A program made the translations under genes and the position numbers. The notes under the pieces are model-generated. The model did no database searches. It was given only the letters and a program-made list of their open reading frames with translations, and was not told the origin of the DNA. Shown in pieces: positions 1 to 7,628 of a stretch of 36,376 bases of DNA. Every line of letters starts with the position of its first letter. Position 1 is the stretch's first letter. This DNA comes from SVFI01 sp045546735 (GTDB lineage: Bacteria > Bacillota > Clostridia > Lachnospirales > Lachnospiraceae), in assembly GCA_045546735.1 (NCBI GenBank), contig JAZQDJ010000099.1, positions 1 to 36,376 of the forward strand, given 5' to 3'.

Positions 1-43
1 AGATGGCGAAAAATCTTGTAGCAAAAGTTGGTGTAAAAGATAT

Positions 44-469
44 TTACTGTCCGGCATCATTAAGTGCCATCATACCCTGATCGCCGGCACCGATTGCCTC
101 AATCTCTTCCTCTGACATTTTATTCTCTTTTGCTTCAAGAGCTTTGTCCACGCCCATAGCGATATCTGCAGACTGTTTGTCAAGGGCAACCATAACTGCA
201 CATGTATCGGCATCAAAACCGATTTTACCGCGGGTGTATCCAATCTCTTTTACCGTATCACGCACAAGTGTCGGAATATCAAGCTGTGCCTGTGTTGTAA
301 TTTCACCTGTTACAAGCACAAAACCCGTACAGCAACATGTCTCACATGCCACACGGCTCATCGGATCCTGTTCCATACAGGCATCAAGGATCGCATCTGA
401 AATCGCATCACAGACTTTGTCCGGATGTCCTTCGGTTACTGATTCTGAAGTAAATAATCTTTTTTCCAT
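44..469 (-). CDS. metK: S-adenosylmethionine synthetase, broken after residue 134
   Basis: N-terminal part of MetK, which makes S-adenosylmethionine from methionine and ATP. The start at 469 is chosen because an AAGGAGGA ribosome site lies at 473-480 and the product then begins MEKRLFTSESVTEGHPDKV, the usual MetK N-terminus. An upstream in-frame start would add 12 unrelated residues. The conserved GAGDQG motif is seen at residues 128-133. MetK is normally about 395 residues; here the match stops just after GAGDQGMM (near base 67) and is replaced by seven unrelated codons and a stop at 44-46. Because this sits at the window edge, an assembly chimera or local rearrangement is more likely than a real short protein. 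Transcription is controlled by the SAM-I riboswitch just upstream. Confidence 0.9.
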   Translation of the reverse strand: MEKRLFTSESVTEGHPDKVCDAISDAILDACMEQDPMSRVACETCCCTGFVLVTGEITTQAQLDIPTLVRDTVKEIGYTRGKIGFDADTCAVMVALDKQSADIAMGVDKALEAKENKMSEEEIEAIGAGDQGMMALNDAGQ

Positions 470-510
470 TTTTCCTCCTTTAAGTGTCTCTGACTGCGCG
501 AGCAACGCAT

Positions 511-541
511 AAAAAAACCGCTTGAAAATACGAACAAGCGG
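511..541 (-). terminator. Intrinsic terminator of the metK SAM riboswitch
   Basis: On the minus strand a 7-bp stem CCGCTTG/CAAGCGG with a 10-nt loop is followed directly by seven U residues, between the SAM aptamer and metK. Its left arm (TTGTTCG, 531-537) is complementary to CGAACAA at 568-574, which overlaps the 3' strand of aptamer helix P1. This gives the expected antiterminator/terminator switch. Confidence 0.88.
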
Positions 542-561
542 ACGGTCTTACAGTGAAGAAC

Positions 562-660
562 CTCTTATTGTTCGATGATTCGCTCAGGTTGGCACCTTCC
601 CTTGACGGGGGTTGCCGTGGCTTCACAGGTCCTCTGTACCTCCACCACTCTGAATAAGAG
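562..660 (-). ncRNA. SAM-I (S-box) riboswitch aptamer
   Basis: Minus-strand RNA with P1 formed by CTCTTATT (653-660) and AATAAGAG (562-569). Inside are the S-box conserved pieces: AGTGGTGGAGG, then CTGTGAAGCC and CGGCAACC, then AAGGTGCCAA followed by CTGAGCGAAT. It lies between the metK promoter and metK, the classic S-box target. SAM binding should stabilise P1, release the terminator arm at 531-541 and turn metK off. The identification rests on recognised motifs; no covariance model was run. Confidence 0.95.
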
Positions 661-692
661 ACTTTCGAAATATTATTTTGTTTCCGTCTATC

Positions 693-721
693 AATATAAC
701 CTTTTTATACGCATACGTCAA
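693..721 (-). promoter_or_regulatory. metK/SAM-riboswitch promoter
   Basis: Minus-strand TTGACG (716-721), 17-nt spacer, TATATT (693-698). The predicted start near 686 places aptamer helix P1 about 25 nt into the transcript. Confidence 0.75.
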
Positions 722-740
722 TACATGACTCACGAATTCA

Positions 741-769
741 TTGACATAAACTCATAAAAAAATTATAAT
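741..769 (+). promoter_or_regulatory. Perfect-consensus promoter for the HD-GYP gene
   Basis: TTGACA (741-746), exactly 17 nt, TATAAT (764-769): a full match to the housekeeping sigma consensus. It points at the HD-GYP gene starting at 806 and lies back to back with the metK promoter. Confidence 0.85.
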
Positions 770-805
770 TTTAATAGTTACTTTTAAATCAGACGAGGAT
801 AATAC

Positions 806-1897
806 ATGAAACGTGTCAATATTTCCAACTTAGTTCCGGGTATGGTTACCGCGGAAGATGTATATACATATGGAAATCAGCTGATCATTCCGAAACATAC
901 GATTCTGAACGACAAATCAATTACGCGATTAGAGTTCTATTCCATCGTGAGTATCCGTGTCGAAGATGCACCGGCCGATTTGCCGACTCCGGCAGTATCT
1001 GCAAGCAGTGCGCCTTCAGATATTCCGTACTCACAGTGGGTGCAGTCCACGCCTGAATTCAAAAAATTCAAGCAGGATTACGACGAATCCGTTAACGATT
1101 TCAAAAACAGTATCAATGACATCGTCGAAAAAGGAAGCGAAATCAATGTCGATAAAGTTCTCCAAAATACCATGGAACTTTTCCACAATGACGGAAACAC
1201 CTTCAGCTTTTTTAACATGATGCAAAATATGCGTCAATACGACGATTTAACTTATGCGCATTGCATCAATGTTTCCCTGATCAGTAATGTACTTGCCAAC
1301 TGGCTCCACTTTTCACAGGAAGACATCGAAATGGCAACTCTTTGCGGACTGTTTCACGACGTCGGAAAACTTGCCATTCCGGATCAAATCATAAAAAAAC
1401 CGGACAAATTAACCGACCAGGAATATGCTATCGTAAAAAAACATACGATTGAGGGGTATAACATTCTAAAGAAGCAAAAAATTCATGATCATATCAAAAA
1501 CACAGCCCTTATGCACCATGAGCGCTGCGACGGTACAGGATATCCTCTCGGAATCGGCGCCGACCGTATCGACAAGTTTGCAAAAATTGTTTCGATTGCA
1601 GATGTGTACGATGCCATGACAGCCGCCCGTGTTTATCGCGGACCGCTTTGCCCGTTCTCTGTTATCGAGATTTTTGAAAAAGAAGGACTTCAGAAATACG
1701 AAACACAATACATTCTCTGTTTCCTTGAAAACGTCGTCCTGACCTATATGAATAACCGCGTAAAATTAAGCAACGGACTCGAAGGCGATATTGTTTATAT
1801 CAACCGGCAAATGCTTTCAAAACCAATGATAAAATGCGGCGACAAATTCATTGATCTTTCTGTTGAGAAAGACATTTCCATCGTAGAAATCATATAA
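806..1897 (+). CDS. HD-GYP domain protein, probable cyclic-di-GMP phosphodiesterase
   Basis: A 363-residue cytoplasmic protein with no signal peptide or membrane segment. The N-terminal region (about 1-55, beginning with VPGMVTAEDVY) is the small beta domain often preceding HD-GYP; 60-140 is a linker. The HD-GYP domain (about 145-300) retains all expected residues: H152, H184-D185 in HDVGK (184-188), H213, H237-H238, GTGYP at 243-247, and D266 with D269 in ADVYDAM. The family hydrolyses cyclic di-GMP with a di- or tri-metal centre, and this copy looks catalytically intact. A GAGGA ribosome site precedes the ATG. It is monocistronic, between its own consensus promoter and a strong terminator. 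Contrast it with the degenerate paralogue at 23134-24180. Confidence 0.88.
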   Translation: MKRVNISNLVPGMVTAEDVYTYGNQLIIPKHTILNDKSITRLEFYSIVSIRVEDAPADLPTPAVSASSAPSDIPYSQWVQSTPEFKKFKQDYDESVNDFKNSINDIVEKGSEINVDKVLQNTMELFHNDGNTFSFFNMMQNMRQYDDLTYAHCINVSLISNVLANWLHFSQEDIEMATLCGLFHDVGKLAIPDQIIKKPDKLTDQEYAIVKKHTIEGYNILKKQKIHDHIKNTALMHHERCDGTGYPLGIGADRIDKFAKIVSIADVYDAMTAARVYRGPLCPFSVIEIFEKEGLQKYETQYILCFLENVVLTYMNNRVKLSNGLEGDIVYINRQMLSKPMIKCGDKFIDLSVEKDISIVEII

Positions 1898-1898
1898 A

Positions 1899-1936
1899 AA
1901 GACCTGTCAGTTTTTTACCGACAGGTCTTATTTTTT
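1899..1936. terminator. Bidirectional terminator between HD-GYP gene and murA
   Basis: A 10-bp stem AAGACCTGTC/GACAGGTCTT (1899-1908 and 1920-1929) has a T-run on both sides, suited to ending the convergent HD-GYP gene and murA. Confidence 0.88.
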
Positions 1937-3227
1937 ATCCTACTCTTAATTTGAACTTCTGAAGTTCTCTTTCATTTGTCACTTTTTCAATCTGTGCACC
2001 GAGGCCTCTGAGTTTTGCGTCAAAATCCTCATATCCTCTTTCGATATATACGATATCATCTACAACCGTAATTCCTTCTGCTGCCATACCTGCAATCACA
2101 AGTGCTGCACCCGCACGAAGATCCGGTGCATTAATGTGGGCACCTGTGTACTTCGATACACCGTCGATAATTGCGGAATTACCTTCCACTTTAATCTCTG
2201 CTCCCATCTTTGCAAGCTCATCTACATATTTGAAACGGTTTTCAAAAATGCTCTCTGTCACAATACTTGTTCCCGAAGAGAGAGCAAGCGTAACTGCAAT
2301 CTGCGGCTGCATATCTGTCGGGAATCCCGGATACGCAAGTGTTTTTACATGTGTATGTGTCAGCGGTTTGGAAGATACCACTCTCACTGCGTCATCCGAC
2401 TCAATGACTTCACATCCGATTTCCATTAATTTTGAACAAATAGAATCCAAATGCTTCGGAATTACATTTTTAACCGTCACATCACCTTTTGTTGCTGCAG
2501 CAGCAAACATAAAGGTTCCTGCCTCAATCTGGTCCGGAATAACAGAATACTCTGTCTTGTGAAGCTTCTCCACACCACGGATACGAATCACATCCGTTCC
2601 GGCTCCTTTGATATTGGCTCCCATACTGTTAAGGAAGTTTGCCACATCTACAACGTGCGGCTCCTTCGCTGCATTTTCAATAATTGTCTGTCCCTCTGCC
2701 AGTGTCGCTGCCATCATAACATTAATCGTAGCGCCGACAGACACAACGTCCATATAAATATGTCCGCCCTTAAGCTCCTCAGCTCTCGCATAGATACGCC
2801 CATGGGAAAGTCCCGCCTGCGCACCGAGTGCTTTAAATCCTTTCAAATGAAGATCAACAGGTCTGCTTCCGATATTACATCCACCCGGAAGGGCCACCTC
2901 TACATTTTTGTATTTACCAAGCAGAGCACCTACTAAATAGTAAGAGGCTCTGATTTTTTTGATATAATCATTCTCTACAATTAAATCATTAATTGTAGCA
3001 CCGTTTATCTTAACCGTATGGCGATCGATACGTTCCACATATGCACCGATGCTCTTAATTGCATCGAGAAGAACGTTCGTATCACGTACATCCGGCATAT
3101 TTTCAATTACTACAGGTTCATCTGCCATTGTTGCCGCAGCAAGAATCGCCAGTGCAGCATTTTTTGCACCGCCGATCTCGACTTCACCAACAAGAGAATT
3201 CCCTCCCTTGATCACATACTGTTCCAT
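1935..3227 (-). CDS. murA: UDP-N-acetylglucosamine 1-carboxyvinyltransferase
   Basis: A 430-residue enzyme of full family length. It transfers enolpyruvate from phosphoenolpyruvate to UDP-GlcNAc, the first committed step of peptidoglycan synthesis, in the cytoplasm. Seen: the substrate-binding GGAKNAAL with K22-N23, the catalytic cysteine C117 in PGGCNIGSRP, and the pseudo-symmetric alpha/beta repeats of the EPSP-synthase fold. The fosfomycin-target cysteine is present, not the Asp variant. The start has a weak upstream GAGGTG. Upstream is a promoter with a palindrome between its -35 and -10 boxes. It follows a cell-wall hydrolase gene, so this is a small envelope cluster. Clostridia often carry two murA copies (murA/murZ); which one this is cannot be decided here. 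Confidence 0.95.
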   Translation of the reverse strand: MEQYVIKGGNSLVGEVEIGGAKNAALAILAAATMADEPVVIENMPDVRDTNVLLDAIKSIGAYVERIDRHTVKINGATINDLIVENDYIKKIRASYYLVGALLGKYKNVEVALPGGCNIGSRPVDLHLKGFKALGAQAGLSHGRIYARAEELKGGHIYMDVVSVGATINVMMAATLAEGQTIIENAAKEPHVVDVANFLNSMGANIKGAGTDVIRIRGVEKLHKTEYSVIPDQIEAGTFMFAAAATKGDVTVKNVIPKHLDSICSKLMEIGCEVIESDDAVRVVSSKPLTHTHVKTLAYPGFPTDMQPQIAVTLALSSGTSIVTESIFENRFKYVDELAKMGAEIKVEGNSAIIDGVSKYTGAHINAPDLRAGAALVIAGMAAEGITVVDDIVYIERGYEDFDAKLRGLGAQIEKVTNERELQKFKLRVG

Positions 3228-3267
3228 TTTACACCTCAGAATAGTGTTATTTGTGTATACTTTACTT

Positions 3268-3297
3268 ATTATATACCATATATATGGTTTTTGTAAA
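3268..3297 (-). promoter_or_regulatory. murA promoter with a palindrome in the spacer
   Basis: Minus-strand TTTACA (3292-3297), 18-nt spacer, TATAAT (3268-3273). The spacer holds the perfect 14-bp palindrome ACCATATATATGGT (3275-3288), positioned like a repressor or activator operator. Confidence 0.65.
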
Positions 3298-3311
3298 TCT
3301 GTTAATTGTTG

Positions 3312-4892
3312 TTAATTCAGATATTTGAGCGGATTTACCTGAGAACCGCCGATTAATATCTCAAAATGCACGTGCGGACCACTACTTCGGCCGGTATTAC
3401 CGGAAAGCGCAATCCTCTGTCCCTGCGATACCGTCTGACCGACTTTTACAAGAACTTTAGACAAATGTGCATATCTTGTCTGGCGTCCGTCTGCATGGTT
3501 AATATACACAACATAACCATAACCGCTTCCCCATCCGGCTTTTACAACCGTACCTGCACTGGATGCCACAACCGTTGTTCCAATCGGAGTTGCCCAGTCT
3601 ACACCTTTATGGTACGTGGACGCACCACGGACAGGCGCGCTTCTGCGACCGAACTGCGAAGAAAGTCTTCCCCCCGAAATAGGCTTAATGTATGTCGGCG
3701 GAATCTTCGTTCCTCTTTCCACAATTTTCGGAACTGCCGCTATCGTCACTTCCTCTTTCAAAACCTCGGTACTGACCTCTTCACCGTTATGGTACGTTTT
3801 CAATGCAGCAATTTTATGGTGACCTGCAGAAGGTTGTTGTAAAACAACTTTATCTGTCGTATACCAGTCATCATTATCTACATATTGAATATCCGCTTCG
3901 TAGTCTTCTTCCACATAAACTTCTTCCTGCCATGTCACAGAAAGTTCCGGCTCCGGAGACGTAATAATCAATTCTTCTCCGATCTGAATCGTGGAATTCT
4001 CATCTTCAAGCGTATCATTAAGTTCAATGATTGTCTCAAGCGGAATATTGTTATTTAAAGAGATCTCCCCGAGCGTATCTCCCGCCTGCACTTCATATAT
4101 CTTCTGCACATCCTGAAGTTCCGTAACAAGACTGATTGCCTCATCCAGCGGTGTGATTTCATCCTTCGGAAGATAGGACTCTACAATCTCAATCTCATCT
4201 TCATAAGCCAGAGAAGTCAATCCGTAATTAAAATCATCAAACGTCTGCTCTTTGGCAGCCTCAATCCCGGAAAGCATCTTCGTAAGTTCTGCTGCAACTC
4301 CTGCTTCCAGCGCAGCTTCTTCCTCAAGTTTTGTTTCCTGTTTCTTTTCTTCCTTGCTTTCTGCCGACGCCGTCAAAACGTTAATTTCTCTTTCTTTGTC
4401 CGGTCCGAGCGCAACAACATACTCCTGCGAATCCTGATATTTGTCAAGAGCCGCCTGCAATACAGTATTCACTTCATCAATACTGCTTACATTTACCATA
4501 AGCTGATTTACTTTAATCGTAAATGCAGGCTGACGCGTAACAACATGATCTACCATCAACACCGTCTGCATGGAATCTATCATCTTTTCTTCATCTGTAA
4601 AACGCTCAAAATAAGCCTCTCGTCCCGAAAGAGAAAGTTCCGTTTTCGCGAAAAACAATTCATCTTCCTGACTCGCTATATTCTTTCTGGCCTCCCACAA
4701 CAGTTTGTCCGCTTTTGTCTCATCCGATACAGTCCCGACAAACATTCCGTTCAAAGAAACGTCAAACACATTATTCCCTTCACTTTTAACTACTGTAAAA
4801 GAAGGCAACAAAAAAAGGCTTACAACAAAAATCAACGCGGCCATTTTTAAATATGCAATTTTTATATGTCCACCAAACTTCGTTATTTTCAT
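3312..4892 (-). CDS. Membrane-anchored or secreted LysM-G5-M23 peptidoglycan endopeptidase
   Basis: A 526-residue envelope protein. A hydrophobic segment at about 13-35 is a signal peptide or N-terminal anchor. Residues 40-260 are an acidic, partly helical region. A LysM domain (about 264-311, starting YEVQAGDTLGEIS) should bind peptidoglycan, a G5-type domain covers about 318-396 (ending PKIVERGTK), and an M23 metallopeptidase covers about 408-526. M23 zinc and catalytic residues are present: H428 and D432 in HKGVD, H476 in YAHLS, and HVHF with H507 and H509. The family cuts peptide cross-links in peptidoglycan, so an active enzyme is likely. It starts 6 bp after the flavin reductase gene, whose last codons hold the AAGGA ribosome site, so the two are probably cotranscribed. 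murA lies downstream. Confidence 0.88.
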   Translation of the reverse strand: MKITKFGGHIKIAYLKMAALIFVVSLFLLPSFTVVKSEGNNVFDVSLNGMFVGTVSDETKADKLLWEARKNIASQEDELFFAKTELSLSGREAYFERFTDEEKMIDSMQTVLMVDHVVTRQPAFTIKVNQLMVNVSSIDEVNTVLQAALDKYQDSQEYVVALGPDKEREINVLTASAESKEEKKQETKLEEEAALEAGVAAELTKMLSGIEAAKEQTFDDFNYGLTSLAYEDEIEIVESYLPKDEITPLDEAISLVTELQDVQKIYEVQAGDTLGEISLNNNIPLETIIELNDTLEDENSTIQIGEELIITSPEPELSVTWQEEVYVEEDYEADIQYVDNDDWYTTDKVVLQQPSAGHHKIAALKTYHNGEEVSTEVLKEEVTIAAVPKIVERGTKIPPTYIKPISGGRLSSQFGRRSAPVRGASTYHKGVDWATPIGTTVVASSAGTVVKAGWGSGYGYVVYINHADGRQTRYAHLSKVLVKVGQTVSQGQRIALSGNTGRSSGPHVHFEILIGGSQVNPLKYLN

Positions 4893-4898
4893 TGCAAA

Positions 4899-5471
4899 CT
4901 ATTTCCTTTTTGTTTTCTCTACGCTGTAACCGAATTTGCCGATTGGCTGCCCCATTGTAAAATAGGTCCCGTGAGAATACACAATCGGATCTGCACTTTC
5001 CAAATGGAACGATCCTTTTTCATCCATATATTTATCATCTACACTGACAGCTACCACTTCCGCAATAAACATATCATGCGTTCCGAGCTCCATGCGCTCT
5101 TTTACAACACATTCAATCGACACCGGACTCTCTTCAATGCGCGGAGCCTTAACAACTTTTCCCGGAAGCGCCGTCAAATTCATTTCCTTAAACTTGTCCA
5201 CATCTCTTCCGCTCTTTACTCCGCAATAATCCGTTGCATATGCCAATTCTTCCGTCGTAAGATTGATTACAAACTCGCCCGTTTCACAAAACATAGCATG
5301 CGAATGGCGTTCTTTTCTTACTGAAATAGAAACCATCGGCGGATTAGAGCAAATCGTTCCCGCCCATGCAACTGTAATAATATTTTTATTTCCCTGTTTG
5401 TCAGCCACGCTGACCATAACAACCGGCAACGGATAAAGCATATTGCCCGGTTTGAAATCTGTTTTTGACAT
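4899..5471 (-). CDS. Flavin reductase-like FMN-binding protein
   Basis: A 190-residue cytoplasmic protein of the flavin reductase/flavoredoxin family (split-barrel FMN binding). Seen: N-terminal YPLPVVMVSV followed by WAGTICSNPPMVSISVRKER, the typical FMN-binding strand-turn, then the GEFVINL strand and a C-terminal HGTYFTMG. Members bind FMN and pass electrons between NAD(P)H, ferredoxin or other redox partners; the physiological partner is unknown here. The start has a GGAG site 9-10 nt upstream. It sits 21 bp after the coiled-coil protein gene and 6 bp before the M23 peptidase gene, apparently one transcript from the promoter at 6513-6541. No functional link to its neighbours is evident. 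Confidence 0.85.
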   Translation of the reverse strand: MSKTDFKPGNMLYPLPVVMVSVADKQGNKNIITVAWAGTICSNPPMVSISVRKERHSHAMFCETGEFVINLTTEELAYATDYCGVKSGRDVDKFKEMNLTALPGKVVKAPRIEESPVSIECVVKERMELGTHDMFIAEVVAVSVDDKYMDEKGSFHLESADPIVYSHGTYFTMGQPIGKFGYSVEKTKRK

Positions 5472-5492
5472 TTTTGTTAACTCCGTTATTTC

Positions 5493-6473
5493 CTAAAATA
5501 TCCCCAGCATCTGAAGTAACTGAAGCACGAAGGATGCACCGGAAAGAGCGACAGCTACTATCACAAGTACCTTCATACCTTTGTTTTTCTGTACTTCTTT
5601 TTCAATGTGGTCCATATGGTCATTAAGGTCTCTCGTCTTCAAACTGAGCTGCTCATTCATAGCCGCCTGCACATTACGATACACCTTAACGCTTTCTTTA
5701 TGCATATAGTCTTCAATATGCTTCTGCACCTCATCAAGATACAAGCGCACATTGACAATCATTTCCTTAATCTGCTTTGCCGAATCCTGCTCCTGACTGT
5801 TGTCTTTCTCTTTTTCCGCAAGCATGATTTCCAAATTGCGGATGGCTCCCTCAACCGCCTTCTGATTCGTATCATTTCCGAGTTCTACACGGCTGACCGT
5901 TGCTCCCATCTGGTTCATACTCATCTCAAGCTGGGCAATCGAAGACTCCGCATGACTGAGCGCCGCCTCCAGACGATATGTTGTATCATCAAACTGCTTT
6001 CTTGTTTCAGATGCAGTCATCTCCATCTGCCGGCGTGTCTCAGCCGCAGACTCGTCCACCTTACGCGAAAGGCTGATAAATTCATCCTGATCGTCAGAAG
6101 ATGCACATGCCTGCACAATGCGCTGCTCCATACCGTCAAACATCTGCGCAAGTTCTGCAAGTTTTCCCTGAAGCTGCGATAATTCTTCTTTTACAGCCAC
6201 AAATTCATCTGCATAATCCTCTTTAAAATCATCCTCCGATACCGGAACCTGATATGACTCAATCTGTTCAATGCTGCAAGCCGCCATCTGGGAAACCTGC
6301 TCCGACACCTCAATCGTCTTCAGATTCAGTCGTCTGATTTCCTGAATAACTTTATCATATTCATTCATCTGTTCTCTTAATCTCTGGTTCTCTCTGGCTT
6401 CCGCCTCACCATTTGCCTGAATCAGTTCACCTGCATTAAACCGTTTCGCCAGTTTATCCATAAAGTTATCCAT
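5493..6473 (-). CDS. Tail-anchored coiled-coil protein of unknown function
   Basis: 326 residues. I chose the ATG at 6473 because GGAGGGATTT lies just upstream; a longer TTG start would add seven residues. No enzymatic motif is seen. The protein is acidic and mostly helical with long heptad-like stretches (roughly 35-290, rich in E, Q, K, M and L), including two similar pieces around SRKVDESAAETRRQMEMTAS and its continuation. It ends in one hydrophobic segment (about 305-326) running to the C-terminus, so it looks tail-anchored with a cytoplasmic coiled coil. The layout loosely resembles chemoreceptor signalling rods or cell-division scaffolds, but no diagnostic hairpin tip is visible. It is first gene of a likely operon with the flavin reductase and M23 peptidase genes. 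Confidence 0.75.
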   Translation of the reverse strand: MDNFMDKLAKRFNAGELIQANGEAEARENQRLREQMNEYDKVIQEIRRLNLKTIEVSEQVSQMAACSIEQIESYQVPVSEDDFKEDYADEFVAVKEELSQLQGKLAELAQMFDGMEQRIVQACASSDDQDEFISLSRKVDESAAETRRQMEMTASETRKQFDDTTYRLEAALSHAESSIAQLEMSMNQMGATVSRVELGNDTNQKAVEGAIRNLEIMLAEKEKDNSQEQDSAKQIKEMIVNVRLYLDEVQKHIEDYMHKESVKVYRNVQAAMNEQLSLKTRDLNDHMDHIEKEVQKNKGMKVLVIVAVALSGASFVLQLLQMLGIF

Positions 6474-6512
6474 GAAATCCCTCCATTTTTGCAAACTATC
6501 GCATTATGAAAC

Positions 6513-6541
6513 ATTGTATCATTTTTTCTCCCTATTTACAA
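6513..6541 (-). promoter_or_regulatory. Promoter for the coiled-coil/flavin reductase/M23 operon
   Basis: Minus-strand TTGTAA (6536-6541), 17-nt spacer, TACAAT (6513-6518), with an extended TGA just before the -10 box. The predicted start is about 30 nt before the ATG. Confidence 0.65.
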
Positions 6542-6628
6542 CACCGTGCTTTATTGTGCATTTTGCACACTTTTTCGCATGGTACAACCGTGGTTTTATA
6601 CACTTTTACTTATTTTTCACTTCTTATT

Positions 6629-6650
6629 CATATTTTGTTCATATTTTGTT
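6629..6650. repeat. Two tandem copies of an 11-bp unit upstream of the promoter
   Basis: CATATTTTGTT occurs twice head to tail (6629-6639, 6640-6650), about 90-110 bp upstream of the -35 box at 6536-6541. An 11-bp period keeps both copies on one face of the helix. It could be a regulator-binding or A-tract-like UP region, or chance in AT-rich DNA. Confidence 0.4.
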
Positions 6651-6717
6651 GCTATACTTTAATTAGTTTCAAACAATACATAAATGACCATCACAATTGA
6701 TAAATTTTTTCATAATA

Positions 6718-6743
6718 GCCGCGGAGCCGCAAGGTTTCGCGGC
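6718..6743 (+). other. GNRA-capped hairpin in the intergenic region
   Basis: GCCGCGGAGCC, loop GCAA, GGTTTCGCGGC. Read as plus-strand RNA, all 11 pairs are allowed (two are G-U) and the loop is a GNRA tetraloop. On the minus strand the two wobbles become A-C mismatches, so the structure favours a plus-strand transcript. No gene is assigned to it and no U-run follows directly. Confidence 0.5.
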
Positions 6744-6770
6744 ACTCCTCATTTTATCCCCATATAAATC

Positions 6771-6805
6771 AAAAACTGCACTCTTTCCTTTCAGAAAAAG
6801 TGCAG
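6771..6805 (-). terminator. Terminator of the small alarmone synthetase gene
   Basis: Minus-strand stem from CTGCACTTTTTC (6794-6805) to GGAAAGAGTGCAG (6776-6788), followed by U5. It lies 14 bp after the synthetase stop codon. Confidence 0.78.
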
Positions 6806-6818
6806 CTTACCTTTTTAC

Positions 6819-7550
6819 CTATGTATCTGTCCCCTCATCAATATCTTCCATGACATCCACATCCGCGTCCGTCATTTTCTTCCGTTCGTTATTTTTCTTT
6901 TCTTCCGCCGCCTGCTTGCAGGCAATCAAATCGCGGACTTCTTCATTCAGCGACAACATTCTGGCATCGAGTTCCGAAACCATCGTCGCGCACTCTACCA
7001 ATCCGTCCTTAATATGCGCCGGCGCATTCCCTTCAAACTTATAATAAATCTTGTGCTCCAAACTCGCCCAAAAATCCATCGCAACCGTACGAATCTGGAT
7101 CTCTACCTTCGCATCTATAATCCTGTCCGAAAGAAAAATCGGAACCGTAACAATCAAATGATAACTCTTGTATCCGCTCGGTTTCGGATTTAATATGTAA
7201 TCTTTGACAGAGCACACTTTGATATCACTCTGATTAATTAACATCTCTGCGATGCGATAAATATCCGAAGTAAACGAACAAATTACCCTGACACCGGCAA
7301 TATCATTCACATACTTAACCATATTTTCAATCGTAGACTCATAACCGTGTTTCTTTAATTTCTTAACAATACTCTCCGGCGATTTCAAACGCGCCTTAAT
7401 ATGCTCAATCGGATTATACTGATGCACGTGCTGAAATTCATCATTTAAAATTTCTAATTTTGTTCCGATTTCTTTCAGCGCCGAATTGTATACAAGTTGC
7501 ACTTCTTTCCAACTGTCTATGTCATTCCGAGTATCAGGTACAAATTCCAT
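6819..7550 (-). CDS. Small alarmone synthetase, (p)ppGpp synthetase of RelP/RelQ type
   Basis: 243 residues, the single-domain size of Firmicute small alarmone synthetases, with no hydrolase, TGS or ACT domain. The RelA/SpoT synthetase fold is clear: RLKSPESIVKKL (54-65), DIAGVRVICSF (83-93), KDYILNPKPSGYKSYH (116-131) for nucleotide binding, EIQIRT (150-155) and WASLEHKIYYK (161-171). It transfers pyrophosphate from ATP to GDP or GTP, making ppGpp or pppGpp in the cytoplasm during stress. The C-terminal tail (200-243) is charged. An extended -10 (TGTGGTATAAT, near 7586-7591) suggests its own promoter, and a terminator follows. RelP versus RelQ cannot be settled by eye. Confidence 0.9.
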   Translation of the reverse strand: MEFVPDTRNDIDSWKEVQLVYNSALKEIGTKLEILNDEFQHVHQYNPIEHIKARLKSPESIVKKLKKHGYESTIENMVKYVNDIAGVRVICSFTSDIYRIAEMLINQSDIKVCSVKDYILNPKPSGYKSYHLIVTVPIFLSDRIIDAKVEIQIRTVAMDFWASLEHKIYYKFEGNAPAHIKDGLVECATMVSELDARMLSLNEEVRDLIACKQAAEEKKNNERKKMTDADVDVMEDIDEGTDT

Positions 7551-7628
7551 AACCCCTACCCCATCTTTCTAAAATACTTTCTCTAATTATACCACATCGC
7601 GGCAAAAAATGTAGTTTTTTACCGTTTT

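Noticed and set aside
575..757. 60-codon plus-strand frame in the metK leader
   Set aside because: It covers the antisense of the SAM-I riboswitch and the metK promoter; no ribosome site.
6697..7044. 115-codon plus-strand frame
   Set aside because: It is antisense to the alarmone synthetase gene and its terminator, and no ribosome site was seen.
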